A stretch of 46,019 nucleotides of DNA, taken from assembly GCF_900114385.1 (NCBI RefSeq), contig NZ_FOSW01000022.1, forward strand, positions 1 through 46,019. The letters are read 5' to 3'. This DNA comes from Geodermatophilus ruber. Lineage in GTDB: Bacteria; Actinomycetota; Actinomycetes; Mycobacteriales; Geodermatophilaceae. Positions 1 through 8,397 of the stretch are shown piece by piece; positions within the stretch are counted from its first letter, which is position 1, and every line of letters starts with the position of its first letter. The notes under the pieces are model-generated. The model had not been told where the DNA came from, made no database searches, and worked only from the letters and a program-made list of their open reading frames with translations. The position numbers and the translations under genes are program-made.

Positions 1-2
1 TG

Positions 3-26
3 CGCGACGCGGAAAGCAACTACTGA
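3..26 (+). CDS. possible 3' end of an upstream gene (cut by window edge)
   Basis: An open frame enters from the left edge and stops at TGA 24-26. Its last codons read R-D-A-E-S-N-Y and mostly end in C or G, as expected for coding sequence here. The stop overlaps the GAGGAGAG ribosome-binding site of the next gene. With only seven codons visible, identity cannot be judged and this could be chance. Confidence 0.25.
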   Translation, partial: RDAESNY

Positions 27-39
27 GGAGAGCCGAACG

Positions 40-1125
40 ATGACGTCCAGTCAGCCCCCGTCGCAGCCCGGGGGGTACGGGCAGGGCCAGCAGCCGTCCG
101 GCTCGCCGACGCCGGAGGGCTACGGCCAGCCGCCCCAGGGTTACGGCCAGCCGCCCCAGGGCTACGGCCAGGCGCCGGAGGGCTACGGCCAGCCGCAGCC
201 CCCGCAGCAGCCCTACGGGCAGCCTCAGCCCCCGCAGCAGCCCTACGGGCAGCCTCAGCCCCCGCAGCAGCCCGGCTACGGGCAGCCCCAGCCCCCGCAG
301 CAGCCCGGCTACGGGCAGCCCCAGCCCCCGCAGCAGCCCGGCTACGGGCAGCCCCAGCCGCCCTACGTGCAGCAGCCCGGCTACGGGCAGCAGCAGCCGT
401 ACGGGCAGCACCCGCACGGCCGGCCGGCCGGGACGGGCGGTTCGGTGGGCTTCGACCCGAAGAAGCTGTCCCTGGGTGACTACGTGGTGGCCGGCAGCGT
501 CGTCGCGTACCTGATCTTCATGATCATCCCGTGGTTCAGCGAGGACTTCGGGTTCGGTTTCTCCGTCTCGGTCAACGGCTTTGACTCGGGCCTGCTCACC
601 CTCGCCTTCGTGCTGCTGCTCCTCGCCGGGCTGTGGGCGCTGCTGCCGGCGTTCTACGACGTGAAGCTGCCGTTCCCGCGCGGGTTGATCACCGTCGGTC
701 TCACCGGCCTGGTGTTCCTGCTGACCCTCCTCGAGTGGATCAGCACCTTCGAGGTCGGGTTCAGCGCGATGGCGCTGCTGACCTTCCTCACCTCGGCCGC
801 GGCCCTGGCCTTCGCCGTCCTCACCCTGCTGCCGCAGCTGCGCAACCGCCCCACGCTCCCCGGGGGCGTGGCCACCGCCGCGCAGTGGGCCAACCAGCAG
901 GCGCCGCAGTTCGGTGCCGGGGCGGCCCAGCCGGGCCAGCCCTACGGTCAGCAGCCGCCGCAGTACGGCGCGCCGCAGCAGTACGCGCCCCCGCCCCCGC
1001 CCCCGCCGCCGGCGGCCCAGGCCGCGCCCCCGCCGCCGCCCTACGGGCAGCCCGGCGGCCCGGAGCAGGGCACCGAGCCCGGCGGTCCCGGCGCCCACCC
1101 GGGGCACCCCTCGGGCAACGCCTGA
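40..1125 (+). CDS. Pro/Gln/Gly/Tyr-rich membrane protein, Rv0954-like (DUF5336 type)
   Basis: A 361-residue protein of unknown function. Residues 1 to about 130 are low-complexity GYGQPPQ and [10 protein letters not shown] repeats. Four hydrophobic segments follow at about 145-168, 183-207, 215-235 and 244-268, then another Gln/Ala/Pro-rich tail ending in poly-Pro. The layout matches mycobacterial Rv0954, the 34-kDa antigen-like family. The next genes, a PerM-like protein, purN and purH, repeat the order Rv0954-Rv0957, which is the best support for the assignment. GAGGAGAG at 25-32 sits 7 nt before the ATG and fixes the start. Both termini are likely soluble and disordered, with the middle embedded in the membrane. 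The precise role is not known. Confidence 0.85.
   Translation: MTSSQPPSQPGGYGQGQQPSGSPTPEGYGQPPQGYGQPPQGYGQAPEGYGQPQPPQQPYGQPQPPQQPYGQPQPPQQPGYGQPQPPQQPGYGQPQPPQQPGYGQPQPPYVQQPGYGQQQPYGQHPHGRPAGTGGSVGFDPKKLSLGDYVVAGSVVAYLIFMIIPWFSEDFGFGFSVSVNGFDSGLLTLAFVLLLLAGLWALLPAFYDVKLPFPRGLITVGLTGLVFLLTLLEWISTFEVGFSAMALLTFLTSAAALAFAVLTLLPQLRNRPTLPGGVATAAQWANQQAPQFGAGAAQPGQPYGQQPPQYGAPQQYAPPPPPPPPAAQAAPPPPPYGQPGGPEQGTEPGGPGAHPGHPSGNA
118..342 (+). repeat. in-frame tandem repeats coding the Pro/Gln-rich region
   Basis: Two repeat types lie end to end. Units of 21 bp (GGCTACGGCCAGCCGCCCCAG-like) occupy about 118-183. Five units of 30 or 33 bp follow at 184-213, 214-243, 244-276, 277-309 and 310-342, with a partial sixth after that. 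The last two full units are identical, so copy number probably varies between strains. Confidence 0.9.
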
Positions 1126-1154
1126 CCTGATCGATCCCTGCGGGGACCAGCACC

Positions 1155-1200
1155 AGCCGACGAGGGTCGGCGGCCACCCGGCCGCCGGCCCTCGTCGGCT
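1155..1200 (+). terminator. long hairpin terminator between the DUF5336-type gene and the perM-like gene
   Basis: Arms of 21 nt (1155-1175 and 1180-1200) pair throughout with one G-T mismatch, closed by an ACCC loop and followed by TTG. It lies 30 bp after the upstream stop and separates that gene from the perM-purN-purH group. Confidence 0.75.
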
Positions 1201-1261
1201 TTGTCGGCCCGTCCGGGCGCGGGGTCCCGCGTTCGGCAGCCGGGCTTGGGACAGTGGGGGG

Positions 1262-2446
1262 ATGGTCGCGCTGCTCGCACGCCTGAGCCTGCCGGGGCAG
1301 CGGGAGCCGGGCGCCCGCCGGCGGCCCCACCCCGCCCTGCTGGCCGCGGCCGCCGCGGCGGCCGTCTCGGTCCTGAGCCTGCTCGGTCTCGGCCTCGCGG
1401 TGGTCGTGGTGCAGGCGCTCGACCCCTCCGGCGGCCTGCCCGTCGCGGGCTCGACCCGGCTCGCCGGCCAGTTGTGGCTGCTCGCCCAGGGCGGCGGGAT
1501 CACGCTCCCCTCCGGACCGGTCGTGCTCCCTCCGCTGCTGCTGACCCTCGCCCTGGCCTGGGGGCTGTCCAGCGCCGGCCGCGGGGTCGTCCGGGTCTGC
1601 GACCTCACCGGTGGACGGCCCGCGGGGGGCGTGGTGGCGGCGGTGGCCGGCACGCACACGGCCCTCGCGCTGCTGCTGGGCCTGGCGGTCGACCGGCCCG
1701 GTGCCGCGGTGGACCTGCTGCGGGTCGCCGTCGGGTGCCTGCTGCTCGCCGGGCTGGCCTCCGGCTGGGGTGTCCTGCGGGAGTCCGGCCTCCTGGGCGC
1801 GCTGCCCGGGCCGGTCCGCCCGTTGGGGCGCGCGGTGCTCGCCGGGCTGCTCGCCGCCCTCGCGCTGGGCCTCGGCATGGTCGCGGTGGCCCTGGCCTCC
1901 GACGCCGGCGGGTACGCCACCCTCTCCGACTCCCTCGGCGGTTCCGCCGCCGGGGCCGTGGGCCTCCTGGCTCTCTGCGCGCTGTTGCTGCCGAACGCCG
2001 CCGTGGCCGCCATCGGGCTGGCCGCCGGGCCGGGCTTCGCCGTCGGCAGCGGCACCCTCGTCTCCGTGCACGGCGTCACGCTCGGCGCTGTCCCCGCCCT
2101 CCCGCTGCTGGCGGCGCTGCCGGACACCCAGGCCGTGCCGCTGCTGGCCTTCGCGTCCCAGGCTGTGCCCGCGCTCGCCGGTCTGGTCGCGGGCGCGACC
2201 CTGGGCCGGCGGCTGGGCGACACCGAGGGCGGGTCGGTGGTTGCCGCTCTCTGGGGCGTGCTGGCCGGTGCGCTGCTCGGCCTGACCTGCGGGGTGCTCG
2301 CCTGGCTCGCCGGCGGCTCGCTGGGTGACGGCGCGCTGGCGCAGGTCGGGGCGCCGCCGGTGACCACCGGGCTGGCCGTCGCCGCGCAGGCCGGGATCGC
2401 CGCCGCGCTGGGGGCCGCCGTCGCCCGCTGGCGCTCGCTGGGCTGA
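1262..2446 (+). CDS. polytopic membrane protein, DUF6350 / PerM-like
   Basis: A 394-residue, almost entirely hydrophobic protein rich in Leu, Ala and Gly with about ten candidate membrane segments. No catalytic motif is visible. Position directly upstream of purN and purH matches Mycobacterium tuberculosis perM (Rv0955), a membrane protein linked to cell division and persistence; that function is carried over only by synteny and topology. An open frame extends upstream to about 914 through the preceding gene and terminator, so the ATG at 1262 is chosen. There is no Shine-Dalgarno sequence. A GACAGT hexamer at 1250-1255, 6 nt before the ATG, could be a -10 box for leaderless transcription. Confidence 0.75.
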   Translation: MVALLARLSLPGQREPGARRRPHPALLAAAAAAAVSVLSLLGLGLAVVVVQALDPSGGLPVAGSTRLAGQLWLLAQGGGITLPSGPVVLPPLLLTLALAWGLSSAGRGVVRVCDLTGGRPAGGVVAAVAGTHTALALLLGLAVDRPGAAVDLLRVAVGCLLLAGLASGWGVLRESGLLGALPGPVRPLGRAVLAGLLAALALGLGMVAVALASDAGGYATLSDSLGGSAAGAVGLLALCALLLPNAAVAAIGLAAGPGFAVGSGTLVSVHGVTLGAVPALPLLAALPDTQAVPLLAFASQAVPALAGLVAGATLGRRLGDTEGGSVVAALWGVLAGALLGLTCGVLAWLAGGSLGDGALAQVGAPPVTTGLAVAAQAGIAAALGAAVARWRSLG

Positions 2447-2481
2447 CCGCCCCGGCCGGTGGGCGGCCCCCGGGGCCCGGA

Positions 2482-2487
2482 TAGGGT
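2482..2487 (+). promoter_or_regulatory. -10 box for purN-purH
   Basis: TAGGGT at 2482-2487. Transcription would start near 2494-2495, giving a leader of about 24 nt that carries GGAGGAGG before the GTG at 2519. An in-frame GTG at 2495 lies exactly 7 nt after the box and could act as a leaderless start. Confidence 0.5.
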
Positions 2488-2518
2488 CGCTGGAGTGGGC
2501 GGGAGGAGGAGTTCAGCC

Positions 2519-3109
2519 GTGTCTCGCCCGCGGGCGCGAGTGGTCGTCCTGCTGTCGGGGACGGGCTCGCTGTGCGCCGCGCTCCTGGAGGCCGCCGACG
2601 AGGCGGGCTACCCGGCCGCCGTCGTCGCGGTGGGCAGCGACCGCCCGGCTCCGGGCCTGGAGCAGGCCCGCCGCCGGGGGATCCCCACCTTCACCTGCAC
2701 GCTGCGCGACCACCCCGACCGCGCCGCCTGGGACCGCGCCCTGGCCGCGGAGATCGCCGGGCACCGGCCGGACCTGGTGGTCTCGGCGGGCTTCATGCGG
2801 ATCGTCGGCCCCGCCGTGCTGGACGCGTTCGGCGGCCGATTGATCAACACCCATCCCGCGCTGCTACCGGCCTTCCCCGGCGCACACGCCGTCCGGGACG
2901 CCCTGGCCGCGGGCGTCGAGGTCACCGGCAGCACCGTGCACCTGATCGACGCCGGCGTCGACACCGGCCCGGTGCTCGCCCAGCGGGAGGTGCCCGTGCT
3001 CCCAGGGGACGACGAGACGCAGCTGCACGAACGGATCAAGACCGTGGAGCGGACGCTTCTGGTCGAGACGGTGGCGCGACTCGCCACCAGCGAGGAGGAC
3101 CCCCGATGA
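2519..3109 (+). CDS. purN: phosphoribosylglycinamide formyltransferase
   Basis: This enzyme transfers a formyl group from 10-formyl-THF to GAR in purine synthesis. The 196-residue protein has the N-terminal SGTGS phosphate-binding loop, the catalytic motif NTHPALLP (N110, H112) and DAGVDTG (Asp at about 148), corresponding to the N106/H108/D144 triad of the E. coli enzyme. Full family length is present. The GTG at 2519 is preferred because GGAGGAGG at 2503-2510 lies 8 nt upstream; an in-frame GTG at 2495 would add eight residues and fits a leaderless start. The stop overlaps purH in an ATGA, so the two are translationally coupled. Confidence 0.95.
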   Translation: MSRPRARVVVLLSGTGSLCAALLEAADEAGYPAAVVAVGSDRPAPGLEQARRRGIPTFTCTLRDHPDRAAWDRALAAEIAGHRPDLVVSAGFMRIVGPAVLDAFGGRLINTHPALLPAFPGAHAVRDALAAGVEVTGSTVHLIDAGVDTGPVLAQREVPVLPGDDETQLHERIKTVERTLLVETVARLATSEEDPR

Positions 3110-4656
3110 GCGACCGCACCCCGATCCGCCGGGCGCTGCTGGGCGTCTACGACAAGACCGGGATCGAGGAGCTCGCCCGGGGGCTGGCCGATGCCGGCGT
3201 CGAGCTGGTGAGCACCGGCGCGACGGCGGCCCGGATCGCCGCCGCCGGTGTGCCCGTCACCCCGGTGGAGCAGGTCACCGGCTTCCCCGAGTGCCTCGAC
3301 GGCCGGGTGAAGACGCTGCACCCGGCAGTGCACGCCGGGATCCTCGCCGACCGGCGCAGGCCCGAGCACGTGCGGCAGCTCGAGGATCTGGGCATCGCCC
3401 CGTTCGACCTGGTCGTGGTCAACCTCTACCCGTTCACCGAGACGGTGGCCTCGGGCGCCACGCCCGACGAGTGCATCGAGCAGATCGACATCGGCGGCCC
3501 GGCGATGGTGCGGGCGGCGGCGAAGAACCACCCGTCGGTCGCCGTCGTCGTCGACCCGGCCCGCTACGACGACGTCCTCGCCGCCGTGCGCGAGGGCGGC
3601 TTCACGCTCGCCGAGCGGCAGCGGCTGGCCGTGGCGGCGTTCCGGCACACCGCGAGCTACGACATCGCCGTCGCCTCCTGGCTGGGCAACGCGGTCGCAC
3701 CGGACGACGACTCCGGCTTCCCCGCCTGGGCGGGCGCCAGCTGGGAGCGTGCCGACGTGCTGCGCTACGGCGAGAACCCGCACCAGCGGGCCGCCCTGTA
3801 CCTCGGCGACGAGCCCGGCCTGGCGCACGCCGAGCAGTTGCACGGCAAGCAGATGTCCTACAACAACTACGTCGACACCGACGCCGCCTGGCGGGCCGCG
3901 CACGACCACGCCGACCCGTGCGTCGCGATCATCAAGCACGCCAACCCGTGCGGCATCGCCGTCGGCGACAACATCGCCGCCGCGCACCGCAAGGCGCACG
4001 CCTGCGACCCGGTGTCGGCCTTCGGCGGGGTCATCGCGGCCAACCGCGAGGTCGACCTGGCCATGGCCGAGCAGGTCGCCGGCGTCTTCACCGAGGTGGT
4101 CGTCGCTCCGTCGTTCACCGACGACGCGCTGCAGGTCCTGACCGCGAAGAAGAACATCCGGCTGCTGCGCCTGCCCGCCGCCGATCGCCCCGTCACCGAG
4201 GCGCGGCCGATCAGCGGTGGGCTGCTGCTGCAGACCGCCGACCGGATCGACGCCCCCGGTGACGACCCGACCACCTGGACGCTGGCCACCGGCGAGCCGC
4301 TGGACGCCGCCGGCCTGGACGATCTGGTCTTCGCCTGGCGCAGCGTGCGTGCGGTGAAGAGCAACGCGATCCTGCTGGCCCACGAGAAGGCCACCGTCGG
4401 TGTCGGCATGGGGCAGGTCAACCGGGTGGACGCCGCCCGGTTGGCGGTCGCACGGGCGGGGGAGCGGGCCGCGGGCGCGGTCGCCGCCTCCGACGCCTTC
4501 TTCCCCTTCGCCGACGGGCTCCAGGTGCTGCTGGACGCCGGCGTGCGGGCGGTGGTCCAGCCGGGCGGCTCGGTCCGGGACGAGGAGGTCATCGCGGCGG
4601 CGGCGGCCGCGGGCGTGCCGCTCTACCTCACCGGGACCCGGCACTTCGCGCATTGA
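3106..4656 (+). CDS. purH: bifunctional AICAR transformylase / IMP cyclohydrolase
   Basis: Catalyses the last two steps of IMP synthesis: formylation of AICAR and ring closure. It has 516 residues, the usual length. The N-terminal MGS-like cyclohydrolase domain (about 1-130) carries VYDKTG and DGRVKTLHP. The transformylase part carries RYGENPHQ (about 220), KHANPCG (about 277) and [10 protein letters not shown]. The ATG overlaps the purN stop, and GAGGAGG at about 3091-3097 provides the ribosome site. A repeat-family hairpin begins right at its stop codon and probably ends the transcript. Confidence 0.97.
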   Translation: MSDRTPIRRALLGVYDKTGIEELARGLADAGVELVSTGATAARIAAAGVPVTPVEQVTGFPECLDGRVKTLHPAVHAGILADRRRPEHVRQLEDLGIAPFDLVVVNLYPFTETVASGATPDECIEQIDIGGPAMVRAAAKNHPSVAVVVDPARYDDVLAAVREGGFTLAERQRLAVAAFRHTASYDIAVASWLGNAVAPDDDSGFPAWAGASWERADVLRYGENPHQRAALYLGDEPGLAHAEQLHGKQMSYNNYVDTDAAWRAAHDHADPCVAIIKHANPCGIAVGDNIAAAHRKAHACDPVSAFGGVIAANREVDLAMAEQVAGVFTEVVVAPSFTDDALQVLTAKKNIRLLRLPAADRPVTEARPISGGLLLQTADRIDAPGDDPTTWTLATGEPLDAAGLDDLVFAWRSVRAVKSNAILLAHEKATVGVGMGQVNRVDAARLAVARAGERAAGAVAASDAFFPFADGLQVLLDAGVRAVVQPGGSVRDEEVIAAAAAAGVPLYLTGTRHFAH

Positions 4657-4718
4657 TGAAGGACCCCCTCGCCCCCCACCCCTCGCAGGCTCGCGGCGGG
4701 CCCCTGCGAGGGGGCCGT
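4657..4718 (+). repeat. intergenic hairpin repeat, copy 1
   Basis: Begins at the purH stop with GATGAAGGACCCC. Arms GGACCCCCTCGC (4661-4672) and GCGAGGGGGCC (4706-4716) pair around a core CCCACCCCTCGCAGGCTCGC that is shared with the copies at 8301 and 32341. Probably doubles as the purH terminator. It overlaps the upstream extension of the pentapeptide gene. Confidence 0.75.
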
Positions 4719-5369
4719 GTGCTCGCGGCGGGCCCCGGCAGGGGACCCCGCCCGCACGTCCGGCCGCCCGGACCCGGCGCCGTCGTGGAGGGGGAGGACT
4801 TCGCGCGGGTCGACTGGTGGGGCGCCGAGCTCGACGGCGTCACCTTCACCCGCTGCCGCTTCGATGACGCGGGACTGGAGGAGCTGGTCACCCGGCGGTG
4901 CGTCTTCGACTCGTGCATGCTGACCGGGGTGCGGATGGCCGGGTCCCGGCACACCGGCTCGGCGTTCCTGTCCTGCCGCTTGGACCGGGCGCGGCTGTTC
5001 GACGCCGTCTGGGAGGGCTGCAAGCTCACCGGCTCGCAGTTCCCGGGCGCGCAGCTGCGGCCGATGACGACGATCGACAGCGACTGGAGCTGGACGTCGC
5101 TGCGCGGGGCGGACCTGTCGGGGGTGGACCTGTCCGGTCAGCGCTTCCGCGAGGCCGACCTCACCGACGCCGACCTGCGCGAGTGCGACCTGTCCGGCGC
5201 CGACCTCGACCGGGCCCGGCTGCAGGGGGTGAAACTGCGGGGGACCGACCTGCGCGGCGCGTCGACCGACGGGGTGAACTGGCTGGCGTTCGAGCTGACC
5301 GGCGTCCGGCTCGACCTCGTGCAGGCGGTGCAGGTCGCCCGCGCGCACGGCGCCCTCGTCGCGGACTGA
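4719..5369 (+). CDS. pentapeptide-repeat protein
   Basis: A soluble protein of about 216 residues. From the EDF at residue 25 on, it is built of five-residue units of the A(D/N)LxX kind, clearest in the C-terminal half (ADLSG, VDLSG, ADLTD, ADLRE, CDLSG, ADLDR). Such units stack into a right-handed quadrilateral beta-helix; known members include DNA-gyrase protectors and many of unknown role, so no function is assigned. The start is uncertain: the frame opens at TTG 4653/ATG 4656 but that stretch is the intergenic hairpin repeat. GTG 4719 follows GAGGGGG by a few bases, and GTG 4785 would begin exactly at the repeat domain. Confidence 0.75.
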   Translation: MLAAGPGRGPRPHVRPPGPGAVVEGEDFARVDWWGAELDGVTFTRCRFDDAGLEELVTRRCVFDSCMLTGVRMAGSRHTGSAFLSCRLDRARLFDAVWEGCKLTGSQFPGAQLRPMTTIDSDWSWTSLRGADLSGVDLSGQRFREADLTDADLRECDLSGADLDRARLQGVKLRGTDLRGASTDGVNWLAFELTGVRLDLVQAVQVARAHGALVAD

Positions 5370-5378
5370 GGGGACGAC

Positions 5379-5412
5379 ACCGCCGCCCGACCTGCGCCGA
5401 GTCGGCGGGACT
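5379..5412. terminator. weak hairpin between convergent genes
   Basis: CCGCCCGAC and GTCGGCGGG pair with a one-base bulge in the short gap between the pentapeptide gene and the convergent membrane-protein gene. Probably a bidirectional terminator; there is no T tract. Confidence 0.4.
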
Positions 5413-5414
5413 CC

Positions 5415-6020
5415 TCAGGCGCGCCTCGGCCCGGAGAACATTGCCTTGAGCGCGCCGAGCAGGCCGAGCGCGGGGACGGCGACGGCGAACCAGAAGCCGG
5501 TGTCGACCCGCACGACGTCCCAGCCGACGTCGGCCAGCGGCACCAGCACGCCCGCGGCCGCGACCAGGCTGACCAGCAGCGCCAGGAGCCCCAGGAACCG
5601 GTGCCCGCGGGCCGGCAGGACCATGAGCAGCCCCAGCAGGAACAGCACCCCGCCGCCGAGGACCACGGCCAGCGGCTGCCAGAAGCCCGTGTCGACCAGC
5701 TCGCCGATGCCGCCCGCGCGGAAGTCCTCGACGCCCCGCCGCACGAGGTCCAGGCCGGTGCGGTCGCTGCCCGGCAGCCAGCGCAGCAGCAGGCTGACGC
5801 CGGCGGCGACGCCCGCGAGGATCAGCAGCAGGCCGGCGAGCGTGTCGGGCCGGCGCAGGACCACCGGCGAGGTCGAGTACTGCGGTGCGGTGTCGTGGCC
5901 GAGGAGCGGACCCGATTCGAGCCGGGCGCTCCTGCCCGGCTCGGTACCGGCCGCCGTCGACCCGCGCGGGCCCACCGGTTCGCCGGGGGTGCCGGGGGGA
6001 ACCTGCTCGCGCTCGCTCAT
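5415..6020 (-). CDS. small four-helix membrane protein, unknown function
   Basis: A 201-residue protein. The first 60 residues are hydrophilic and rich in Gly, Pro, Glu and Arg. Four hydrophobic segments follow (TLAGLLLILAGVAAGVSLLL; PLAVVLGGGVLFLLGLLMVL; FLGLLALLVSLVAAAGVLV; FWFAVAVPALGLLGAL). A 'VDTGFW' phrase occurs before segments two and four, suggesting an internal duplication of a two-helix unit. GGAGAG precedes the start codon, and TAGGCT (6069-6074, minus strand) is a plausible -10 box about 50 bp upstream. It is divergent from folD. No family name is recognised with confidence. Confidence 0.7.
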   Translation of the reverse strand: MSEREQVPPGTPGEPVGPRGSTAAGTEPGRSARLESGPLLGHDTAPQYSTSPVVLRRPDTLAGLLLILAGVAAGVSLLLRWLPGSDRTGLDLVRRGVEDFRAGGIGELVDTGFWQPLAVVLGGGVLFLLGLLMVLPARGHRFLGLLALLVSLVAAAGVLVPLADVGWDVVRVDTGFWFAVAVPALGLLGALKAMFSGPRRA

Positions 6021-6107
6021 GTGCTCTCCTCGCGCGTCGGCAGGCGGGGAAGACGCCTGCTCCCTGCGAGCCTAGGACCGCGGCGGCATCCCCGGAGCGC
6101 TCTCGGG

Positions 6108-6113
6108 CAGACT
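6108..6113 (+). promoter_or_regulatory. -10 box for leaderless folD
   Basis: CAGACT ends 7 nt before the GTG start of folD, and no Shine-Dalgarno sequence is present. Confidence 0.45.
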
Positions 6114-6120
6114 GTCCTCC

Positions 6121-6990
6121 GTGCCCGCGACGATCCTCGACGGCAAGGCCACCGCAGCAGCCATCCGGGCGGAGCTGACCGAACGGGTCGCCGCGCTGGC
6201 GGCGTCCGGACACCGGCCCGGCCTGGGCACGCTGCTCGTCGGCGACGACCCGGCCAGCCGGTGGTACGTCAACGCCAAGCACTCCGACTGCGCCCAGGTG
6301 GGCATCGCCAGCATCCAGCGCGAGCTGCCGGCGACCGCCACCCTCGACGACGTGCTCGCCGTCGTCGACGAGCTCAACGCAGACCCCGCCTGCACCGGCT
6401 ACATCGTCCAGCTGCCGCTGCCCAAGGGCATCGACGAGAGCACCGTCCTCGAGCGCATGGCCCCGGGCAAGGACGCCGACGGCCTGCACCCGGTCAACCT
6501 CGGCCGCCTGGTGCTGAACGTCCCGGGCCCGCTGCCCTGCACGCCGGTCGGGATCGTCGAGCTGCTGCGCCGCTACGACGTGCCGATCGCCGGGGCCGAG
6601 GTGGTGGTCGTGGGCCGCGGGATCACCGTCGGCCGGCCGCTGGGCCTGCTGCTGACCCGCCGCACCGAGAACGCGACGGTCACCCTCTGCCACACCGGCA
6701 CGCGCGACCTCGCCGCGCACGTCCGCAACGCCGACATCGTGGTCGCCGCGGCCGGCGTCCCCGGCCTCATCACCAAGGACATCGTCAAGCCCGGCGCGGC
6801 GGTCCTGGACGTCGGGGTGAGCCGGGTGAACGGCAAGATCGCCGGGGACGTCGCCCTCGACGTCGTCGATGTGGCCGGCTTCGTGGCCCCCAACCCGGGC
6901 GGGGTCGGGCCGATGACGCGGGCCATGCTGCTGCAGAACGTGGTCCTGGCCGCCGAGCAGGCCGCGGCCGCCGAGGTCCTCGGCGCCTGA
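6121..6990 (+). CDS. folD: methylene-THF dehydrogenase / methenyl-THF cyclohydrolase
   Basis: Interconverts 5,10-methylene-THF and 10-formyl-THF, supplying the formyl donor that PurN and PurH use. The 289-residue protein has YVNAK with the catalytic Lys at about 53, QLPLPKG, the nucleotide-binding [10 protein letters not shown], and the C-terminal signature PGGVGPMT at about 258-265. The GTG start is supported by a -10 box 7 nt upstream. The stop overlaps the next ATG by one base (TGATG), and folD followed by a DUF3017 gene and mdh is a familiar actinobacterial order. Confidence 0.97.
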   Translation: MPATILDGKATAAAIRAELTERVAALAASGHRPGLGTLLVGDDPASRWYVNAKHSDCAQVGIASIQRELPATATLDDVLAVVDELNADPACTGYIVQLPLPKGIDESTVLERMAPGKDADGLHPVNLGRLVLNVPGPLPCTPVGIVELLRRYDVPIAGAEVVVVGRGITVGRPLGLLLTRRTENATVTLCHTGTRDLAAHVRNADIVVAAAGVPGLITKDIVKPGAAVLDVGVSRVNGKIAGDVALDVVDVAGFVAPNPGGVGPMTRAMLLQNVVLAAEQAAAAEVLGA

Positions 6991-7289
6991 TGACCCGCCC
7001 GCCGCTGTACGTCCGCCGGCCGTTCCTGGCCGCCCTGATCCGGCAGCTTCCCCTGCTGGTGGTGTTGGTCGCGGTGGCGGTGGGCCTGCTCCTGGTCACC
7101 TTCGAGCACTGGCGGCGCGGGCTGTTCGTCGTCGCGCTGGCCCTGGTCGGGGGCGGGCTGCTGCGGCTGCTCCTGCCGGAGCGCCGGGTGGGCTTTCTCG
7201 CCGTCCGGAGCCGGCCGGTGGACGTCGTCCTGATGGCCGGCGTCGGGGTGGTCCTGGGCGGGGTCGCGCTGGCGATCCCGAGTGCCTGA
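6990..7289 (+). CDS. DUF3017 membrane protein
   Basis: A 99-residue protein with three hydrophobic segments (about residues 20-38, 46-60 and 77-97) and Arg-rich connecting loops. Its size, topology and place between folD and malate dehydrogenase fit the DUF3017 family of actinobacteria, which has no known function. Its ATG overlaps the folD stop by one base, so the two are co-translated. Confidence 0.85.
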   Translation: MTRPPLYVRRPFLAALIRQLPLLVVLVAVAVGLLLVTFEHWRRGLFVVALALVGGGLLRLLLPERRVGFLAVRSRPVDVVLMAGVGVVLGGVALAIPSA

Positions 7290-7332
7290 GGTGCGCGTGC
7301 GACCCGCTCGGGCGCGACGGTCCCCGGAGCGT

Positions 7333-7338
7333 TAGGTT
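7333..7338 (+). promoter_or_regulatory. -10 box for leaderless mdh
   Basis: TAGGTT lies 7 nt before the ATG of mdh; no ribosome-binding site is present. Confidence 0.45.
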
Positions 7339-7345
7339 GGCCGCC

Positions 7346-8299
7346 ATGGCAGAGCAGCCCAGGAACGGCAAGGTGACCGTCGTCGGTGCCGGGTTCTACG
7401 GCTCGACCACCGCCCTCCGACTCGCGGAGTACGACATCTTCGACACCGTCGTCCTCACCGACATCGTCGAGGGCAAGCCCGAGGGCCTGGCCCTCGACAT
7501 CAACCAGTCCCGGCCGATCGAGGGCTTCGAGACGAAGGTCGTCGGCGTCGGCGGCGGTTCGTACGCGGGCACCGAGGGCTCCGACGTCGTCGTCATCACC
7601 GCGGGGCTGCCCCGCAAGCCCGGCATGAGCCGGATGGATCTCATCGAGACCAACGCGAAGATCGTGCGCGACGTCTCCGAGAACGTCGCCCGGACCTCGC
7701 CGGACGCGGTCGTCATCGTCGTCTCCAACCCGCTCGACGAGATGACGGCGCTGACCCAGCTGGCCACCGGGTTCCCGAAGCACCGGGTGATGGGCCAGGC
7801 CGGCATGCTCGACACCGCCCGGTTCACCAACAATGTCGCCGAGGAGCTCGGCGTCCCGGTGAGCTCGGTGCGCACCCTGACCCTCGGCTCCCACGGCGAC
7901 ACGATGGTGCCGGTGCCCTCGCGCTGCACCGTCGACGGCAAGCCGCTGGCCGACGTCCTGCCCGCCGACCGCGTCGAGCACCTCGTCGACCGCACCCGCA
8001 ACGGCGGGGCCGAGGTCGTCGCGCTGCTCAAGACCGGCTCGGCGTACTTCGCGCCGTCGGCGGCCGCGGCCCGCATGGCCCGCGCCGTGATGGAGGACTC
8101 GGGCACGGTCATGCCGGTCTGCGCCTGGGTGGACGGCGAGTACGGCATCTCCGGGGTGTACCTGGGGGTCGAGGCCGAGATCGGGCGCGAGGGCGTCCGG
8201 CGGGTCGTCGAGGGCGACCTGACCGAGAGCGAGCTGGCCGGGCTGCGCGAGGCGGCCGAGGCCGTGCGCGCCAAGCAGGCCGACGTAGCCGACCTCTGA
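7346..8299 (+). CDS. mdh: malate dehydrogenase, LDH-like type
   Basis: Oxidises malate to oxaloacetate with NAD in the TCA cycle. The 317-residue protein begins with a Rossmann motif ([11 protein letters not shown]), followed by an adenine-ribose-binding Asp in [18 protein letters not shown] carries the substrate-binding Arg residues, NPLDEMT follows, and LGSHGD holds the catalytic His at about 182. The [12 protein letters not shown] phrase and length fit the lactate-dehydrogenase-like malate dehydrogenases rather than the E. coli type. ATG 7346 is preferred over TTG 7337 because of the -10 box spacing. The gene is followed by an intergenic hairpin repeat and then icd. Confidence 0.95.
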   Translation: MAEQPRNGKVTVVGAGFYGSTTALRLAEYDIFDTVVLTDIVEGKPEGLALDINQSRPIEGFETKVVGVGGGSYAGTEGSDVVVITAGLPRKPGMSRMDLIETNAKIVRDVSENVARTSPDAVVIVVSNPLDEMTALTQLATGFPKHRVMGQAGMLDTARFTNNVAEELGVPVSSVRTLTLGSHGDTMVPVPSRCTVDGKPLADVLPADRVEHLVDRTRNGGAEVVALLKTGSAYFAPSAAAARMARAVMEDSGTVMPVCAWVDGEYGISGVYLGVEAEIGREGVRRVVEGDLTESELAGLREAAEAVRAKQADVADL

Positions 8300-8300
8300 G

Positions 8301-8361
8301 AAAGGACCCCCTTCCTCCCCACCCTTCGCAGGCTCAGGGCGGGCCCCTGGAAGGGGGCCGT
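8301..8361 (+). repeat. intergenic hairpin repeat, copy 2
   Basis: AAAGGACCCCCTTCC opens the element. Arms 8304-8315 and 8349-8359 pair, around a core of CCCCACCCTTCGCAGGCTC followed by GGGCGGGCCCC. It begins immediately after the mdh stop. The stem base pairs differ from copy 1 (CTTCC/GGAAG against CTCGC/GCGAG) but remain complementary. Confidence 0.75.
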
Positions 8362-8397
8362 TCCAGAACGTCACCAGCAGAGAAGAGGAACGTGCAA

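Noticed and set aside
821..2071. Long minus-strand frame opposite the Rv0954-like and PerM-like genes
   Set aside because: Its product is a low-complexity Gly/Gln/Arg/His string typical of antisense frames in GC-rich DNA, it crosses the terminator at 1155-1200, and the + strand genes are well supported.
2608..4653. 681-codon minus-strand frame opposite purN-purH
   Set aside because: It is a shadow of high-GC codon bias: no recognisable domain, biased residues, and two confident genes on the other strand.
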